Shown in pieces: positions 1-10,400 of a DNA stretch of 37,458 bases (the first letter of the stretch is position 1; every line of letters begins with the position of its first letter). Made by a program: the position numbers and the translations under genes. Origin of the DNA: Comamonadaceae bacterium OH2545_COT-014 (GTDB lineage: Bacteria; Pseudomonadota; Gammaproteobacteria; Burkholderiales; Burkholderiaceae_C). The notes beneath the pieces were generated by a model. It saw only the letters and a program-made list of their open reading frames with translations, ran no database searches and was not told where the DNA came from. The stretch is from assembly GCA_003859965.1 (NCBI GenBank), contig RQYR01000028.1, positions 1 to 37,458 on the forward strand, in the 5' to 3' direction.

Positions 1-81
1 GATTGAGCAGCACTGATACGCTCGCCATCACCTGTCACCCTTGTCCTCGTACATGTGTCACCCATGTCTCCGGTCCATACA

Positions 82-100
82 CCTCTCCCAAAGGGAGAGG
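82..100. repeat. Short palindrome in the left intergenic stretch (1-352)
   Basis: The 352 bases left of purT hold no gene that I can support. The only structure seen is a perfect 8-bp inverted repeat, CCTCTCCC-AAA-GGGAGAGG. It resembles the palindromic intergenic repeats common in GC-rich beta- and gammaproteobacteria; a degenerate relative lies near 7290-7330. No T-run follows, so it is not a classical terminator. Confidence 0.35.
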
Positions 101-352
101 GTGTTTTCCTGTGCTCGGCACGCACAGTCATCTTTTTGGAAAACGTCAATAGGTCGGCTGGGCGGCAATGGCAGCGCGCCTCAGGCAGCGTGCGTTCGGG
201 GAGACCGGCGCACCGCTTGGTGGGCCTTGATTGGGTGGCTTGCCGAGGCGTGCGTTTGAGGCGTGCTCGCGCTCAGGACGAACAGGGCGTTGGCATGGCT
301 CGGGCGGTGCACCACGGTCATTCACGGCGCGCGCCGGGCACTTTTCACAACA

Positions 353-1570
353 TCAAGCCACGCGCGGCTTGACCAGGCTCGCCGCCTGCCTGGCCCGTTC
401 GCGCGCGGTGTCCACATCATCGGCCCAGGCCAGGGCCACGCCCATGCGGCGCTTGGCAAAGCTTTCGGGTTTGCCGAACAGGCGGATGTCGGTTTGCGGC
501 ACGGCCAGGGCTTGGGCCACGCCGTCAAAGACGATGCCTTGGGCGTCTACGCCGCCATAGATCACGGCGCTGGCGCCAGGGCTTTTGAGCGCGGTGCTTA
601 CGGGCAGGCCAAGGATGGCGCGGGCGTGCAGCTCGAATTCGTTTTGCCATTGCGTGGTCATGGTGACCATGCCGGTGTCGTGCGGGCGGGGGCTGACTTC
701 GCTGAACCACACCTGATCGCCTTTGACGAACAGCTCCACGCCGAACAGGCCCAAGCCGCCCAGGTCGTCTGTTACGGCGCGGGCAATGCGTTCGGCCTCG
801 GCCCGTGCGGCGGGCGGCATGGGGTGGGGCTGCCAGCTTTCCACATAGTCGCCCGCGACCTGGCGGTGGCCGATGGGGGCGCAGAAGTGGGTGTCGATGC
901 CGCCTTGGGCGTTGCGGGCGCGCACGGTGAGCAGGGTGATTTCGTAGTCGAAATCGATGAAGCCTTCCACAATCACGCGGCCCTTGGCCACGCGCCCGCC
1001 TTGCATGGCGTACTCCCAGGCGCGGGCCACGTCGGCGGGGCCGTCGATCTTGCTTTGGCCCTTGCCGCTGCTGCTCATCACGGGTTTGACGACGCAGGGG
1101 TAGCCGATGCCGGGCTGCCCATCCGCACCATCGATGGCGGCTTGCAGCTCGGCCAGCGAATCGCAGAAGCGGTAGGGGCTGGTGGGCAGACCCAGGGTTT
1201 CGGCCGCCAGGCGGCGGATGCCTTCGCGGTCCATGGTCAGGCGGGTGGCGCGGGCGGTGGGCGCCACGCGCACGGCGCCGGCGGCTTCCAGCGCCTCAAG
1301 CACGGGGGTGGCAATGGCCTCGATCTCGGGCACCACCAGGTGGGGCTTTTCGGCTTCGATCAGGGCTTGCAGTTGCGCCGCGTCACTCATGGTGATGGTG
1401 CGGGCGTGGTGGGCCACCTGCTGGCCGGGGGCGTTGTCGTAGCGGTCTACGGCGATGGTTTCTACGCCCAGGCGCTGCAGGGCGATGAGGACTTCTTTGC
1501 CCAGTTCGCCGCTGCCCAGCAGCATGACGCGGGTGGCTGAAGGAGACAAAGGGGTGCCGAGGGTGGTCAT
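353..1570 (-). CDS. purT: Formate-dependent phosphoribosylglycinamide formyltransferase (GAR transformylase 2)
   Basis: This 405-residue ATP-grasp enzyme uses ATP and formate to formylate glycinamide ribonucleotide, the third step of cytosolic de novo purine synthesis, without folate. The N-terminus has the nucleotide-binding-like loop [11 protein letters not shown] at about residues 17-27, followed by [10 protein letters not shown], both typical of PurT. The ATP-grasp part follows, with [16 protein letters not shown] near 150-165 and the metal/ATP-binding end [15 protein letters not shown] near 270-285. The length matches the family (about 390-400 residues). It begins at ATG with a GGAG about 10 bases upstream. 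It stands 85 bp downstream of the DUF2130 gene on the same strand and could be read through from it, though I see no shared pathway. Identification is firm. Confidence 0.96.
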   Translation of the reverse strand: MTTLGTPLSPSATRVMLLGSGELGKEVLIALQRLGVETIAVDRYDNAPGQQVAHHARTITMSDAAQLQALIEAEKPHLVVPEIEAIATPVLEALEAAGAVRVAPTARATRLTMDREGIRRLAAETLGLPTSPYRFCDSLAELQAAIDGADGQPGIGYPCVVKPVMSSSGKGQSKIDGPADVARAWEYAMQGGRVAKGRVIVEGFIDFDYEITLLTVRARNAQGGIDTHFCAPIGHRQVAGDYVESWQPHPMPPAARAEAERIARAVTDDLGGLGLFGVELFVKGDQVWFSEVSPRPHDTGMVTMTTQWQNEFELHARAILGLPVSTALKSPGASAVIYGGVDAQGIVFDGVAQALAVPQTDIRLFGKPESFAKRRMGVALAWADDVDTARERARQAASLVKPRVA

Positions 1571-1655
1571 GGCGGGGCTCCGGTGGTTTTGCTCTTGTTT
1601 ATGTAGCAGTTAGGGCAGAACAGTTGGGCGATAAGGCGGTTTTCAGTTCATGCCG

Positions 1656-3098
1656 TCAAGTCGCGTCCTCTGGCGGGGCGTTGTTTTTCAGCTCGGCGAA
1701 CTTGGCGGTCATGGTGGGGTTGCCGCGCGTGAGTTTCTTGATGGTCAGGTCCTCCGCCTTGTCGTTGGCCAGGCGCAGGTTGTTGGCGGATTTGTGCAGC
1801 GCTTCCTTGGTTTTTTCCAGGTCCTTGATGGCTTCGTCGATGCGCTTGATGGCTTCCACGAAGCCGTCGGAGGCCAGTCGCCAGTTGCGGCCAAAGGCTT
1901 GCTTGAAGCTGTCCAGCTGTTCTTCAAAGCGCGTGATGTCGAGGTTCTGCGCTTTCACCAGCGCCAGCTCGTTCTTGTAGTGCAGCGCGCCTTGCGCGGC
2001 GTTGCGCAGCAGCGTGATGATGGGAATGAAGAACTGCGGGCGCACCACGTACATCTTGGGGTAGCGGTGCGACACATCGACGATGCCGCCGTTGTACAGC
2101 TCGCTCTCGGGCTCCAGCAGCGACACGAGCACGGCGTATTCGCAGCCTTTTTCGCGGCGGTCCTTGTCCAGCTCTTTCAGGAAGTCTTCGTTCTTTCGCT
2201 TGGTGGCGGTGGTGTCGGCCTCGTTCTTCATCTCGAACATGATGGAGACGACTTCGCTGCCGTGCGCGTCGCGGTCGCGGAAGATGTAGTCGCCCTTGCT
2301 GCCGCTGCTGGCGTCGTTGTCCTTGCCGAACTCGGCGCGGGCGAAGGCGGTGGCGCGCAGGCGGTTGAACTCGGTTTCGCAGTGCAGCTCCAGCGTTTCG
2401 CCCAGCATCTTGGTCGAGAGGCGCGCCTTCAGGTCGCGCAGGCGTTCGATGGCGTCGTCACGGTCCTTGATCTGGGTTTCGTAGCGCTCTTTCAGCGCCT
2501 GCTCGGCCAGCTGCTTTTCCAGCGCAGCGCGGTCCAGCGCGTTGCGCAGGGCGTCGCGCTCGCGCTCGGCGGCGGTGCGCGCCTCGGTCACGGCCAGTTG
2601 CTGCGCGGCTTGCGCGGCCTGGGTTTGCGCCTGCAACTGGTCTTGCAGTTGCTGGATGCGCGCGTCGCGCTCGGCCGTGGCCTGTTGCAGCGCGGCGGCT
2701 TGCTGCACCTGGGCCAGCTGGGCGGCGGCGGCGCTGTCCTGGCGCGTGCGCTCCAGCTCGCCGCGCAGGGTGTCGCGCTCGCGCTCCACGGCGGCCAGCG
2801 CCTCGGTCACGGCCAGTTGCTGGGTGACGGCCGCGGCGCTGAGCTGCGCTTGCAGCTGCTGGATCTGCGCGTCGCGCGCGGCGGCGGCCTGTTGCAGCTC
2901 GGCCTGCAGGCGGGTTTGCGTCAGTTCCACGGCGGCGCGCTGGGCCTGCTCGGCGGCGGCTTGCTGTTCGTGCAGGCGCTCGTGCAGCTGGCGGGCGAAT
3001 TCCTGGTCGCGCACCTGGCGCACGATGTCGGCGTAGGCCGATTCGTCGATGCGGAAGGCGCCGCCGCAGTGGGGGCAGGTGATGTCGTGCGTGTGCAT
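1656..3098 (-). CDS. DUF2130 family coiled-coil protein
   Basis: This 480-residue cytosolic protein of unknown function begins at the ATG giving [15 protein letters not shown]; a longer upstream frame would run into psd. The start of the protein carries one CxxC pair that looks like half of a zinc ribbon. Residues about 30-235 form a long Ala/Gln/Glu-rich coiled coil with two near-repeats ([20 protein letters not shown] and [20 protein letters not shown]). The C-terminal half (about 240-430) is the DUF2130 domain, with [28 protein letters not shown] and [12 protein letters not shown]. The EMKNE motif is reminiscent of PD-(D/E)XK nuclease cores, but I cannot confirm that fold. It lies 11 bp downstream of psd and is probably co-transcribed with it. 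The domain call is good; no function is assigned. Confidence 0.85.
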   Translation of the reverse strand: MHTHDITCPHCGGAFRIDESAYADIVRQVRDQEFARQLHERLHEQQAAAEQAQRAAVELTQTRLQAELQQAAAARDAQIQQLQAQLSAAAVTQQLAVTEALAAVERERDTLRGELERTRQDSAAAAQLAQVQQAAALQQATAERDARIQQLQDQLQAQTQAAQAAQQLAVTEARTAAERERDALRNALDRAALEKQLAEQALKERYETQIKDRDDAIERLRDLKARLSTKMLGETLELHCETEFNRLRATAFARAEFGKDNDASSGSKGDYIFRDRDAHGSEVVSIMFEMKNEADTTATKRKNEDFLKELDKDRREKGCEYAVLVSLLEPESELYNGGIVDVSHRYPKMYVVRPQFFIPIITLLRNAAQGALHYKNELALVKAQNLDITRFEEQLDSFKQAFGRNWRLASDGFVEAIKRIDEAIKDLEKTKEALHKSANNLRLANDKAEDLTIKKLTRGNPTMTAKFAELKNNAPPEDAT

Positions 3099-3109
3099 GC
3101 GCCGCCCCT

Positions 3110-3967
3110 TCAGCCCAGGGCCTTGCCCATCATCTGGCCCATGCGCACGCTGGCGGCGGGGGCCCAGCCGGGGTTGAAGCGCAGCGTGCCGTGCGGCCAC
3201 AGCAGCACCACGGTGGAGCCGAGCAGAAAGCGCCCCATTTCCTCGCCCTGCTGCAAGCGGATGTCCTGGCTGTCATACAGCCAGGTGCGCGGCTCGCCGG
3301 TGCGCGGCGGGTTCACCACGCCGTGCCAGGCGGTGGCCATGCTGCCGACGATGGTGGCGCCCACCAGCACCAGCGCGAAGGGGCCGCGCACGGTGTCGAA
3401 CAGGCAGACCACGCGCTCGTTGCGCGCGAACAGGCCCGGCACGCCGCGCGCGGTGGCGGGGTTGACGGAAAACAGATCGCCCGGCACGTAGCTCATGCGC
3501 AGCAGCCGGCCGGCGCAGGGCATGTGGATGCGGTGGTAGTCGCGCGGGCTGAGGTAGAGGGTGGCGAACTGCCCGTTGTCGAAGGGCGCGGCCAGGGCCG
3601 CGTCGCCCGCCAGCAGGGCGGTGGCGCTGTAGTGGTGGCCCTTGGCCTGGAAGATGTGCCCGCGCTCGATGGGGCCGAACTGGCTGATGGCGCCATCCAC
3701 CGGGCACACGTAGTCGGCCTGCGCCAGCGGGCGCGCGCCTTCGCGCAGCGGGCGGGTGAAGAAGTCGTTGAAGCTGGCGTAGCTCTCGATGCGCGGGTCG
3801 GCCGCTTCGCTCATGTCCACGCCATAACGGGCCACGAAGCGGCGGATGGCGGCGTGCGTCAAATCGCCCAGGCGGGCGCGGGCGGCGCGCCCGGCCAGCT
3901 CGGTCAGCAGGCGCTTGGGCAGCAGGTACTGGGGCCAGACGGCCAGGCGGTCGGAAAAGTCGTTCAT
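3110..3967 (-). CDS. psd: Phosphatidylserine decarboxylase proenzyme
   Basis: Psd decarboxylates phosphatidylserine to phosphatidylethanolamine at the inner face of the cytoplasmic membrane. The 285-residue protein shows the family hallmarks: [10 protein letters not shown] near 65, [11 protein letters not shown] near 90, [12 protein letters not shown] near 140, and the self-cleavage site LLGSTV near 247, where cleavage at Gly-Ser creates the pyruvoyl group. The length fits bacterial Psd. I start at the ATG ([13 protein letters not shown]); a TTG three codons upstream is possible but less likely. It precedes the DUF2130 gene on the same strand. Upstream lies a heptanucleotide repeat tract (4026-4067) that separates it from the Bug-protein gene. 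Confidence 0.95.
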   Translation of the reverse strand: MNDFSDRLAVWPQYLLPKRLLTELAGRAARARLGDLTHAAIRRFVARYGVDMSEAADPRIESYASFNDFFTRPLREGARPLAQADYVCPVDGAISQFGPIERGHIFQAKGHHYSATALLAGDAALAAPFDNGQFATLYLSPRDYHRIHMPCAGRLLRMSYVPGDLFSVNPATARGVPGLFARNERVVCLFDTVRGPFALVLVGATIVGSMATAWHGVVNPPRTGEPRTWLYDSQDIRLQQGEEMGRFLLGSTVVLLWPHGTLRFNPGWAPAASVRMGQMMGKALG

Positions 3968-4025
3968 GGGGGGCAATCAGCGGGGGGCCGGTGCGGGGCG
4001 GCCGGGCGGGGCCGATTGTATTTTT

Positions 4026-4067
4026 CGGGCGGCGGGCGGCGGGCGGTGGGCGGCAGGCAACGGGCGA
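4026..4067. repeat. Heptanucleotide tandem repeat (CGGGCGG)
   Basis: Six consecutive 7-bp units are visible: three perfect CGGGCGG, then TGGGCGG, CAGGCAA and CGGGCGA. The tract lies between the stop of the Bug-protein gene and the start of psd, inside the probable psd leader. Heptamer tracts can change copy number by slipped-strand mispairing, so the psd leader could vary in length. That consequence is inference. Confidence 0.6.
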
Positions 4068-4076
4068 CGGCGGCGC

Positions 4077-5117
4077 CTATTCCAGCGTGATGCCCCGGCG
4101 CTGGATGAGCTGGCGGTACACGCGCGCCTTCTCGTGCGCGTGGCGCAGGGTGTCGGCGGCGTGCCAGAACAGCGGCTGGTAGGCAAAGCCGTCCAGGCGG
4201 GCCTGAAGCGCCGGCTCGCGCAGCGCGCGGGCCACGTCCTGCGCGATCCGGCCCTGCCGCGCCGCCGCCATGCCCTTGGGCGCGGCCAGCACCACGAAGG
4301 AGTCTTGCACCACGCCGGGCGGGCCGCCCGCCTCGGCCAGCGTGGGCAGGCCGGGCATTTGCGGAATGCGGCGCGGCCCGGCCACGGCCAGGTAGCGCAG
4401 CTTGCCGGCCTGGTACATGCCCTGCGAGGACGGAATGCTGCCCAGCGACCAGGCGACCTCGCCCCGCGCCAGCGCGGTGAAGAGTTGGCCCGAATCGCGA
4501 AAGGGCACGTGCCGCATGTCCACGCCCGCGGCCAGCGCCAGTTGCTCGCCGCCCAGGTGGCCGGGGCTGCCGATGCCCCAGGAGCCGTAGGTCATTTGCC
4601 CCGGCTCGGCGCGGGCGGCGGCCAGCAGCTCGGCCACCGAGCGCCACGGTGCGCCGGTGGGCACGGCCAGCAGAAAGGGCGTGCCGAACAGCGGGGCCAC
4701 GGGGTCATAGGCTGCCAGCGTGACGAAGCCGCGCGAGGGGTAGAGCAGCGGCAGGGCGGCGAGCTGCTCGCTGTCGAGCTGGATCAGCGTGTGTCCGTCC
4801 GGCGCGGCGTGGCGCGTGGCCTCCAGCGCCACCAGCCCGCCTGCGCCGGGGCGGTTCTGGATGACGACCGGCTGGCCCCAGCGCCGCGCCAGCGGCGTTT
4901 GCAGGGCGCGCAGCACGGCGTCTGGCCCGCTGCCGGGCGGAAACGGCGTGACCAGCGTGACGGGCCGGGCGGGAAAGCGCGCCTGCGCGCCGTTGGCGGT
5001 GGCCGCGGCATCGGGTGCGGAAGGCGCGGCGCGGCTGGCCCGCAGGGGCAGGGCCGTGGCGGCCAGGGCCAGGGCGGCGTGGCGGCGGCTGAGGTGGGCA
5101 GGGCGGGGGGCGGGCAT
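4077..5117 (-). CDS. Tripartite tricarboxylate transporter-type substrate-binding protein (Bug/TctC family)
   Basis: This 346-residue periplasmic binding protein belongs to the Bug family, which is greatly expanded in Comamonadaceae and Bordetella and usually binds carboxylates. It has an N-terminal export signal with an Arg-Arg pair (SRRHAALALAATALPL), possibly Tat-type. The Bug hallmarks follow: FPARPVTLVTPFPPGSGPD near 50, VIQNRPGAGG near 90, and PGQMTYGSWGIGSPGHLGGE near 165. The C-terminal half carries LPTLAEAG and the expected end. I use the ATG at 5117; the TTG at 5132 is in frame but weak. No membrane partners (TctA/TctB) lie nearby, so it is an orphan, as most Bug proteins are. Its ligand cannot be read from sequence. 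Confidence 0.9.
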   Translation of the reverse strand: MPAPRPAHLSRRHAALALAATALPLRASRAAPSAPDAAATANGAQARFPARPVTLVTPFPPGSGPDAVLRALQTPLARRWGQPVVIQNRPGAGGLVALEATRHAAPDGHTLIQLDSEQLAALPLLYPSRGFVTLAAYDPVAPLFGTPFLLAVPTGAPWRSVAELLAAARAEPGQMTYGSWGIGSPGHLGGEQLALAAGVDMRHVPFRDSGQLFTALARGEVAWSLGSIPSSQGMYQAGKLRYLAVAGPRRIPQMPGLPTLAEAGGPPGVVQDSFVVLAAPKGMAAARQGRIAQDVARALREPALQARLDGFAYQPLFWHAADTLRHAHEKARVYRQLIQRRGITLE

Positions 5118-5259
5118 GTCGATCAGCGGCAAAGCCGCGGCGGTTGGCGTGGGGTGCGGAGGCGGCTCATGACACGGTTGCTATCACGAATATAGCTAAC
5201 AAGGTCGCCAATACGGCCCCCAATGCCATTTTGGCTTGGGGCCACTGGCGCCCCCTGGC

Positions 5260-5961
5260 TCAGTCTGCCGGGCCGATGGTCAGCGCGATTTCGCCCACGC
5301 CGTCGATGCCGCCGCTGAGCCGGTCGCCCGGCTGCACCGCGCCCACGCCCTCGGGCGTGCCGGTGTAGATCAGGTCGCCCGGCCGCAGGTGGTAGTAGTG
5401 CGAGAGGTTGGCCACCACTTCGGGCACGCGCCAGATCATCTCTTTCAGGTCGCTGTCTTGCCGCACTTGGCCGTTGACGGCCAGGTGGATGCGGCCGGCG
5501 GCCGGGTGGCCGATCTGGCTGGCGGGGCGCAGCGCGCTGATGACGGCGGCGTTCTCGAAGTCCTTGCCGAAGCTCCAGGGCCGGCCGGCCTGCTTGGCGG
5601 TGTTTTGCAGGTCGCGCCGCGTCATGTCCAGCCCGCAGGCGTAGCCCCACACGCAGGCCAGCGCCTGTTCAGGCGTGACGCGAAAGGCCGGCTGGCCGAT
5701 GGCGATGACCAGCTCCATCTCGTAATGCAGGTTTTGCGTGCCGGGCGGATAAGGCGCGGTGGCGCCGCTTTCCACCAGCGCGGCGGGGGTTTTGTGAAAG
5801 TAAAAGGGCGGCTCGCGCTCGGGGTCGGCCCCCATCTCGCGCGCGTGCGCCGCGTAGTTGCGGCCCACGCAGAAGATTCGCGCCACGGCGTAGCGCTGGC
5901 CGCTGCCGTGCACAGGCACGCTGGCCTGGGGGGCGGGGGGGAAAACGTAGTTCTGGCTCAT
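5260..5961 (-). CDS. Fumarylacetoacetate hydrolase family protein (fumarylpyruvate hydrolase-like)
   Basis: This 233-residue metal-dependent hydrolase is of the short FAH type (FAHD1 or NagK-like), which cleaves or decarboxylates beta-diketo acids from aromatic and amino-acid breakdown. It shows CVGRNYAAHAREMG near 30, the metal-binding ELVIAIG near 78, GYACGLDMTRRDLQ near 100, KDFENAAVISAL near 127, and the C-terminal LRPGDLIYTGTPEGVG. I start at ATG 5961 (MSQNYVFPP), because the upstream part of the open frame is low in similarity and lies in intergenic DNA. The Bug-protein gene follows about 140 bp downstream, so a shared substrate is conceivable but unproven. The exact substrate is unknown. 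Confidence 0.88.
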   Translation of the reverse strand: MSQNYVFPPAPQASVPVHGSGQRYAVARIFCVGRNYAAHAREMGADPEREPPFYFHKTPAALVESGATAPYPPGTQNLHYEMELVIAIGQPAFRVTPEQALACVWGYACGLDMTRRDLQNTAKQAGRPWSFGKDFENAAVISALRPASQIGHPAAGRIHLAVNGQVRQDSDLKEMIWRVPEVVANLSHYYHLRPGDLIYTGTPEGVGAVQPGDRLSGGIDGVGEIALTIGPAD

Positions 5962-6263
5962 GAAAAGGCTTTCTGACGAGAGCGGCGGAAGGGGCGGCGC
6001 AAAGGCCTGCCCCGCTGGCGGGGCGCGGCCGGGATGGGGGCGTTTATAGCGGCTTGGCGCGGCTTGCCGCCAGGCGGCATGACGTGGCCGTGATCCGGCC
6101 GCCATCCGCTGGCGGCCAGGTTGGGGGCTGTGGCTTGGGCAGCGTGGCCGCAGCGCCAAGCCAGGGGCGCTGCCTAGCCGCTTGCTACCATGCGCGTTTG
6201 GCGCGGGCGTCGGGCCCGCGTTGATGGCAACGTGCATTCACAAAGAAGAAACGGAGTTTTCGC
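5962..6263. other. Divergent intergenic region between the FAH gene and hbd
   Basis: This 302-base stretch separates two divergently read genes and must hold both promoters. I see no convincing -35/-10 pair. The right end contains a clear ribosome-binding site, AAACGGAG (6249-6256), 7 bases before the hbd ATG. No small gene is supported here. Confidence 0.5.
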
Positions 6264-7118
6264 ATGAGCATCAGCACCGTCGGCGTCATTGGCGCTGGAA
6301 CCATGGGCAACGGCATCGCGCAGGCCTGCGCCGTCAAGGGCATCAACGTGGTCATGGTGGATATTGCCCAGGCCGCAGTGGACAAGGGCCTGTCCACCAT
6401 CGGCAAGAGCCTGGACCGCCTGATCGCCAAGGACAAGATGAGCGAGGCCGACAAGACGGCCGCGCTGGGCCGCATCAAGGGCAGCACCAACTACGACGAC
6501 CTGAAGGGCGCGCAGCTGGTGATCGAGGCCGCCACCGAAAACCACGAGCTGAAGAACAAGATCCTCAAGCAGCTGGGCGACCTGCTGCCGCCCGAGGTCA
6601 TCATTGCCACCAACACCTCGTCCATCTCCATCACGCAGCTGGCCGCCGTGACGGGCAGGCCCGACAAGTTCGTCGGCATGCACTTCTTCAACCCGGTGCC
6701 GATGATGGCCCTGGTGGAAATCATCCGCGGCCTGCAAACCAGCGACGCCACGCACGACACGGTGAAAGCCCTGGCCGAGACGCTGGGCAAGAGCCCCATT
6801 ACGGTGAAGAACGCGCCGGGCTTTGTGGTCAACCGCATCCTGGTGCCCATGATCAACGAGGCCTTCTTCGTGCTGGCCGAAGGCCTGGCCACGCCCGAGG
6901 ACATCGACACCGGCATGAAGCTGGGCTGCAACCACCCCATCGGCCCGCTGGCGCTGGCCGACATGATTGGCCTGGATGTGTGCCTGGCCGTGATGGAGGT
7001 GTATCTGGAGGAGTTTGGCGACAGCAAGTACCGCCCCTGCCCGCTGCTGCGCGAGTACGTGGCCGCCGGCCGCCTGGGCCGCAAGAGCGGCCGTGGCGTG
7101 TACGACTACGCCAAGTAA
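6264..7118 (+). CDS. 3-hydroxybutyryl-CoA dehydrogenase
   Basis: This 284-residue NAD(P)-dependent enzyme interconverts acetoacetyl-CoA and (S)-3-hydroxybutyryl-CoA (Hbd/PaaH family), acting in fatty-acid, butyrate or aromatic catabolism in the cytosol. The Rossmann motif GVIGAGTMGNGIAQ is at residues 8-21. The catalytic region shows NTSSISIT near 115-122 and the catalytic His in GMHFFNPVPMM near 138. NAPGFVVNRILVPMINEA near 185 and NHPIGPLALADMIGLD near 223 complete the active site. The length is exactly that of the single-domain bacterial family. A good Shine-Dalgarno (AAACGGAG) supports the ATG. The gene is alone on its strand and ends at a strong terminator. Confidence 0.95.
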   Translation: MSISTVGVIGAGTMGNGIAQACAVKGINVVMVDIAQAAVDKGLSTIGKSLDRLIAKDKMSEADKTAALGRIKGSTNYDDLKGAQLVIEAATENHELKNKILKQLGDLLPPEVIIATNTSSISITQLAAVTGRPDKFVGMHFFNPVPMMALVEIIRGLQTSDATHDTVKALAETLGKSPITVKNAPGFVVNRILVPMINEAFFVLAEGLATPEDIDTGMKLGCNHPIGPLALADMIGLDVCLAVMEVYLEEFGDSKYRPCPLLREYVAAGRLGRKSGRGVYDYAK

Positions 7119-7154
7119 GCGCTCGAAAGCCCCCGGCTTCGGCGCCGGGGGAGG

Positions 7155-7190
7155 AAAAGCCCGTGCAGGATTGCTTGCACGGGCTTTTTT
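7155..7190 (+). terminator. Rho-independent terminator of hbd
   Basis: A 13-bp perfect stem (AAAAGCCCGTGCA pairing with TGCACGGGCTTTT), an 8-base loop and a final run of six T lie 36 bases after the hbd stop. This is the strongest intrinsic terminator seen in the window. It protects the convergent ATPase gene from read-through. Confidence 0.92.
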
Positions 7191-7489
7191 CATGGGCGGC
7201 TGGCAGCGCGCCATCGTGGCGGCGCACCTGCCGGGGGCGTGGCTTCCGGGCCATGCCTTTCAAGGTCTTGGGCCCTGCAGCGCCAAGCGTCCTCCCCCCA
7301 ACCCTCTGCCGCAAGCGGGAGCGGGAGCGCGGTGGCGCCATTGGCAAACCCCGCGGCGGTTTTCAAATGCCCTTCGCCTGGGCGCGGGGCGCACTGGGCG
7401 CCTGCCTTCGCAGGCATGGCGAACGATGCGAACAATGGCCTGCGCAGGGCTGGCGCATCCAGTGCACAAGACCTTGCAAGACATGGGCT
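7191..7489. repeat. Intergenic stretch with degenerate palindromic repeats
   Basis: No gene is supported between the hbd terminator and the ATPase stop. The stretch holds two degenerate copies of repeat types widespread in related genomes. Around 7290-7330 the sequence CCAACCCTCTGCCGC-AAGCGGGAGC pairs imperfectly. Around 7399-7425 GCCTGCC-TTCG-CAGGCATGG forms a small hairpin. They look like decayed REP-like elements. Confidence 0.4.
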
Positions 7490-10400
7490 TTAGGGCCGCG
7501 GTTGCAGGCGCTCGATCTCCTGCTCCAGCGCCTCGATCTGCTGGTGCATTTGCGCGTCCGTGCCCATGCGTGATTCCACTGCGCGCACCAGCGGCATGAT
7601 GAGTTGGCGGTAGGTGACGGACAGCGAGAGCAGGGCGTCCACCATGCGCTGCTCCTGCGCGCGGTCGCTGTGCTGGGTCAAAGCCTGGGTGCTGTCTTGC
7701 ACGGCCTTGAGGGCGGCGGCGCTGGCGTCCAGCGCTTCGCGCAGGCGGGTCTGGGCGGCGGCGTTGCCGTCTTGCAGGTGCTGCGCCAGTTGCACCAGCG
7801 CCTGGCTTTCGGGCGAGGGGGCGGGCGGCTGGCCGAGCTGGCGGGCCAGCGTGGCCAGGGGCCTGGCGATCAGCAGGTTGCCCCGGCTGAACTGCCGGGC
7901 CAGGTGGTCCAGGGTTTTTTCGGGGTTGAGCGCCTGCAGGCTGCGCGAGATGTCGAGCAGGCCGCGGGTGACGCGCACGCTGGGGTCGTCGTCGGCGCCG
8001 CCCATCTGGCGCTGGCGGCGGTATTCACCCTCGATCTGTTGCCAGCGCTCGGCTTCTTCGGCGGTGGGCTGGCCGATGAGGTGGGCGAGCTGCAAGAGGT
8101 TTTCTTCCGCGCCGGTGGTCAGGGTCTGCGCCTCGCCGCGGTAGTGGTCGCGCAGCAGGCTGGCAATGTCCTGCGGCGTCATCAGCGGGGTGACTTGCGG
8201 CGCCAGGCGGGCCATGTTGCGGTAGCTGCCTTGCAGCTTGAAGGGCGGGGCCTGGCGGTAGCGGTCGTCTTGCGCGGCGGACTGGATGTAGGCCTGGTTC
8301 ACTTTCAGGAGCACGTCGCGCACGTCCATCAAGCGTTGCAGCAGGTTTTTGATTTCGTCCAGCTCGGCGGCGCTGTAGGGGTGGGCCAGCTCGGCGGGGT
8401 CGATGGCTTCGCCCTGGGCCATGCGCGCGAGCAGGGGCACGTCCCTGGGGTCGCGCGCGGCCAGCGGCTGGGTGACAGGGTGGCTGGTGAGGCTGTTTTC
8501 AATGTAGGAGAGCGCGAACACCGCCTCGCGGCCGGAGAGCACGTCGCCCAGGTTGTAGATGTCGGCGCGGTTGGCCAGCATGTCGGGGATGCGGAAGGCC
8601 TCGCCCGATTCGGTGTAGGGGTTGCCCGCCATGACGATGGCAAAGCGCTTGCCGCGCATGTCCCAGGTGCGGGGCTGGCCCTGCCACACGCCTTCGATGC
8701 GGCGGGTGCCGTCGGCCAGGGCGATGAACTTCTGCAGAAACTCCGGGTGGGTGTGCTGGATGTCGTCCAGGTACAGCATGACGTTGCTGCCCATGGCCAG
8801 GCCGAGGTTGAGCTTTTCCAGCTCCTGCCGGGCGGCGCTGTTGGGGGCAGTGGCGGGGTCGATGCTGGTGACGCCGTGGCCCAGCGCGGGGCAGTTGATG
8901 CGCACGAATACCAGGCCCAGGCGGTCGGCCACGTATTCCATGAGCGTGGTCTTGCCGTAGCCGGGCGGCGAGATGAGCAGCAGCAGGCCCGAGCGGTCGC
9001 TGCGGCTGGCCTCGCCCGCCGCGCCGATCTGCTTGGCCAGGTTGGCGCCGATCAGGGGCAGGTACACCTCGTCAATCAGGCGGTTGCGCACGAAGGTGGA
9101 CAGGGGTTTGGCCTGAAACTGCGCCAGGTGCAGGCGGGCGCGTTCTTGCGCCAGCAGGTCGTGGCGCAGCGCCTGCAGCGCCTGGTAGCCGGGCAGCGCG
9201 TGTTGGCGGTGGTGGCGCACGCGCTGCCAGAAGTCATTCAGATCCAGCGTGAGCGTGCCGTTTTCAATGCGCGGGTGTTCGCTGCGCAGGCCGGTGACGT
9301 GTGTGTGCCGCGCGGCGTTGATGCGCCGGCGCGGCGCGGCGCAGGCCAGGCAGGTGGCGGCGTCGTCCACGCTGGCCAGCCGGGCGGCGCGGTCTTCGTG
9401 GTCTTGCGCGGAGGCGGGCGCCTGCGACTGCGCGAAGGCCAGCGCCCATTGGCGCGCGGTGCGCCAGGCTTCCAGCGGGCTGGCCGCTTGCAGGTCGCGC
9501 TGCCAGGCGGCGTGCTGGCCGCCGTGGTCCAGCGCGCGTTCCAGCGCGGCGGCCAGGTCTTGCCCGCTGCCGCTGACCACCCAGGTCACGGGGGCGCCGG
9601 GCAGGGTTTCGTCGGCGCCGGTTTCGTGCGCGCTGGCGCCCAGTTCGCGCACCAGGTAGGCCGCGGCTTCGGCGCACAGGGTGTCGCATGCCTGGCGCCG
9701 GTCTGCGTCTTGCTGGCCGGGCGGGCACAGTTCATCGGCCAGGCCGGGGTGGGCTGCCAGAAAGGCGGCCAGCAGCGATTGGGCTTCCCGCGCCAGGGCG
9801 TCCAGCGCCAATGGCGCTGAAAACAGCTGCGCCATGCGCTGCCCGGCGCGTGCGCGGCGGGCGAGCATCTGGCGGGTGTCGTCCGGCAGGCCGGCTGTCC
9901 ACAGCAGCAAGGCCAGCGCACGCGCGGCGGGGCTGTAGATGAGCAGGCCGGCGGCGGCCTGCATGGGGGCCAGGGCGCGCACGATGGCCAGCGCGTCATC
10001 GTCATGGATGCCGCGCTGGTAGCCCTCCTGGTAGCGGGCGGCGGCAAAGCGGCGCAGCGGCTCCAGCAAGGCGGCGGGCGGGGCGGCGTCGGCAGGGGTT
10101 TCGGCCAGCTGCACGAGCAGTTCGTCCCAGCCGGGTTCGGCCTGGCCGGCTTGCAGGGCGTCCAGCCATTCGGCGGCCAGGTATTCGGCGCGGGCCAGTT
10201 GCCCGGTTTCAGAGGCCAGGTGCTGGCCCCAGTAGGGGCGCAGGGCGTTCAGCCGTTCGTCGCGGGCGGGGGCCAGGTAGTCGGTGCCGGTGATTTGCCA
10301 GGCCAGTGCGGGCTGGCCGTTTTCCTCGTGCGCGACGAGGGTCAGGTCAATGGGTTGGCGGTTGACGGTGAAGGCGTGCGCGCCCAGCCGGATGTCGCCT

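Noticed and set aside
263-3491. Large plus-strand frames opposite purT and the DUF2130 gene
   Set aside because: Same shadow effect; no ribosome-binding sites or family motifs, and the opposite frames are well-known proteins.
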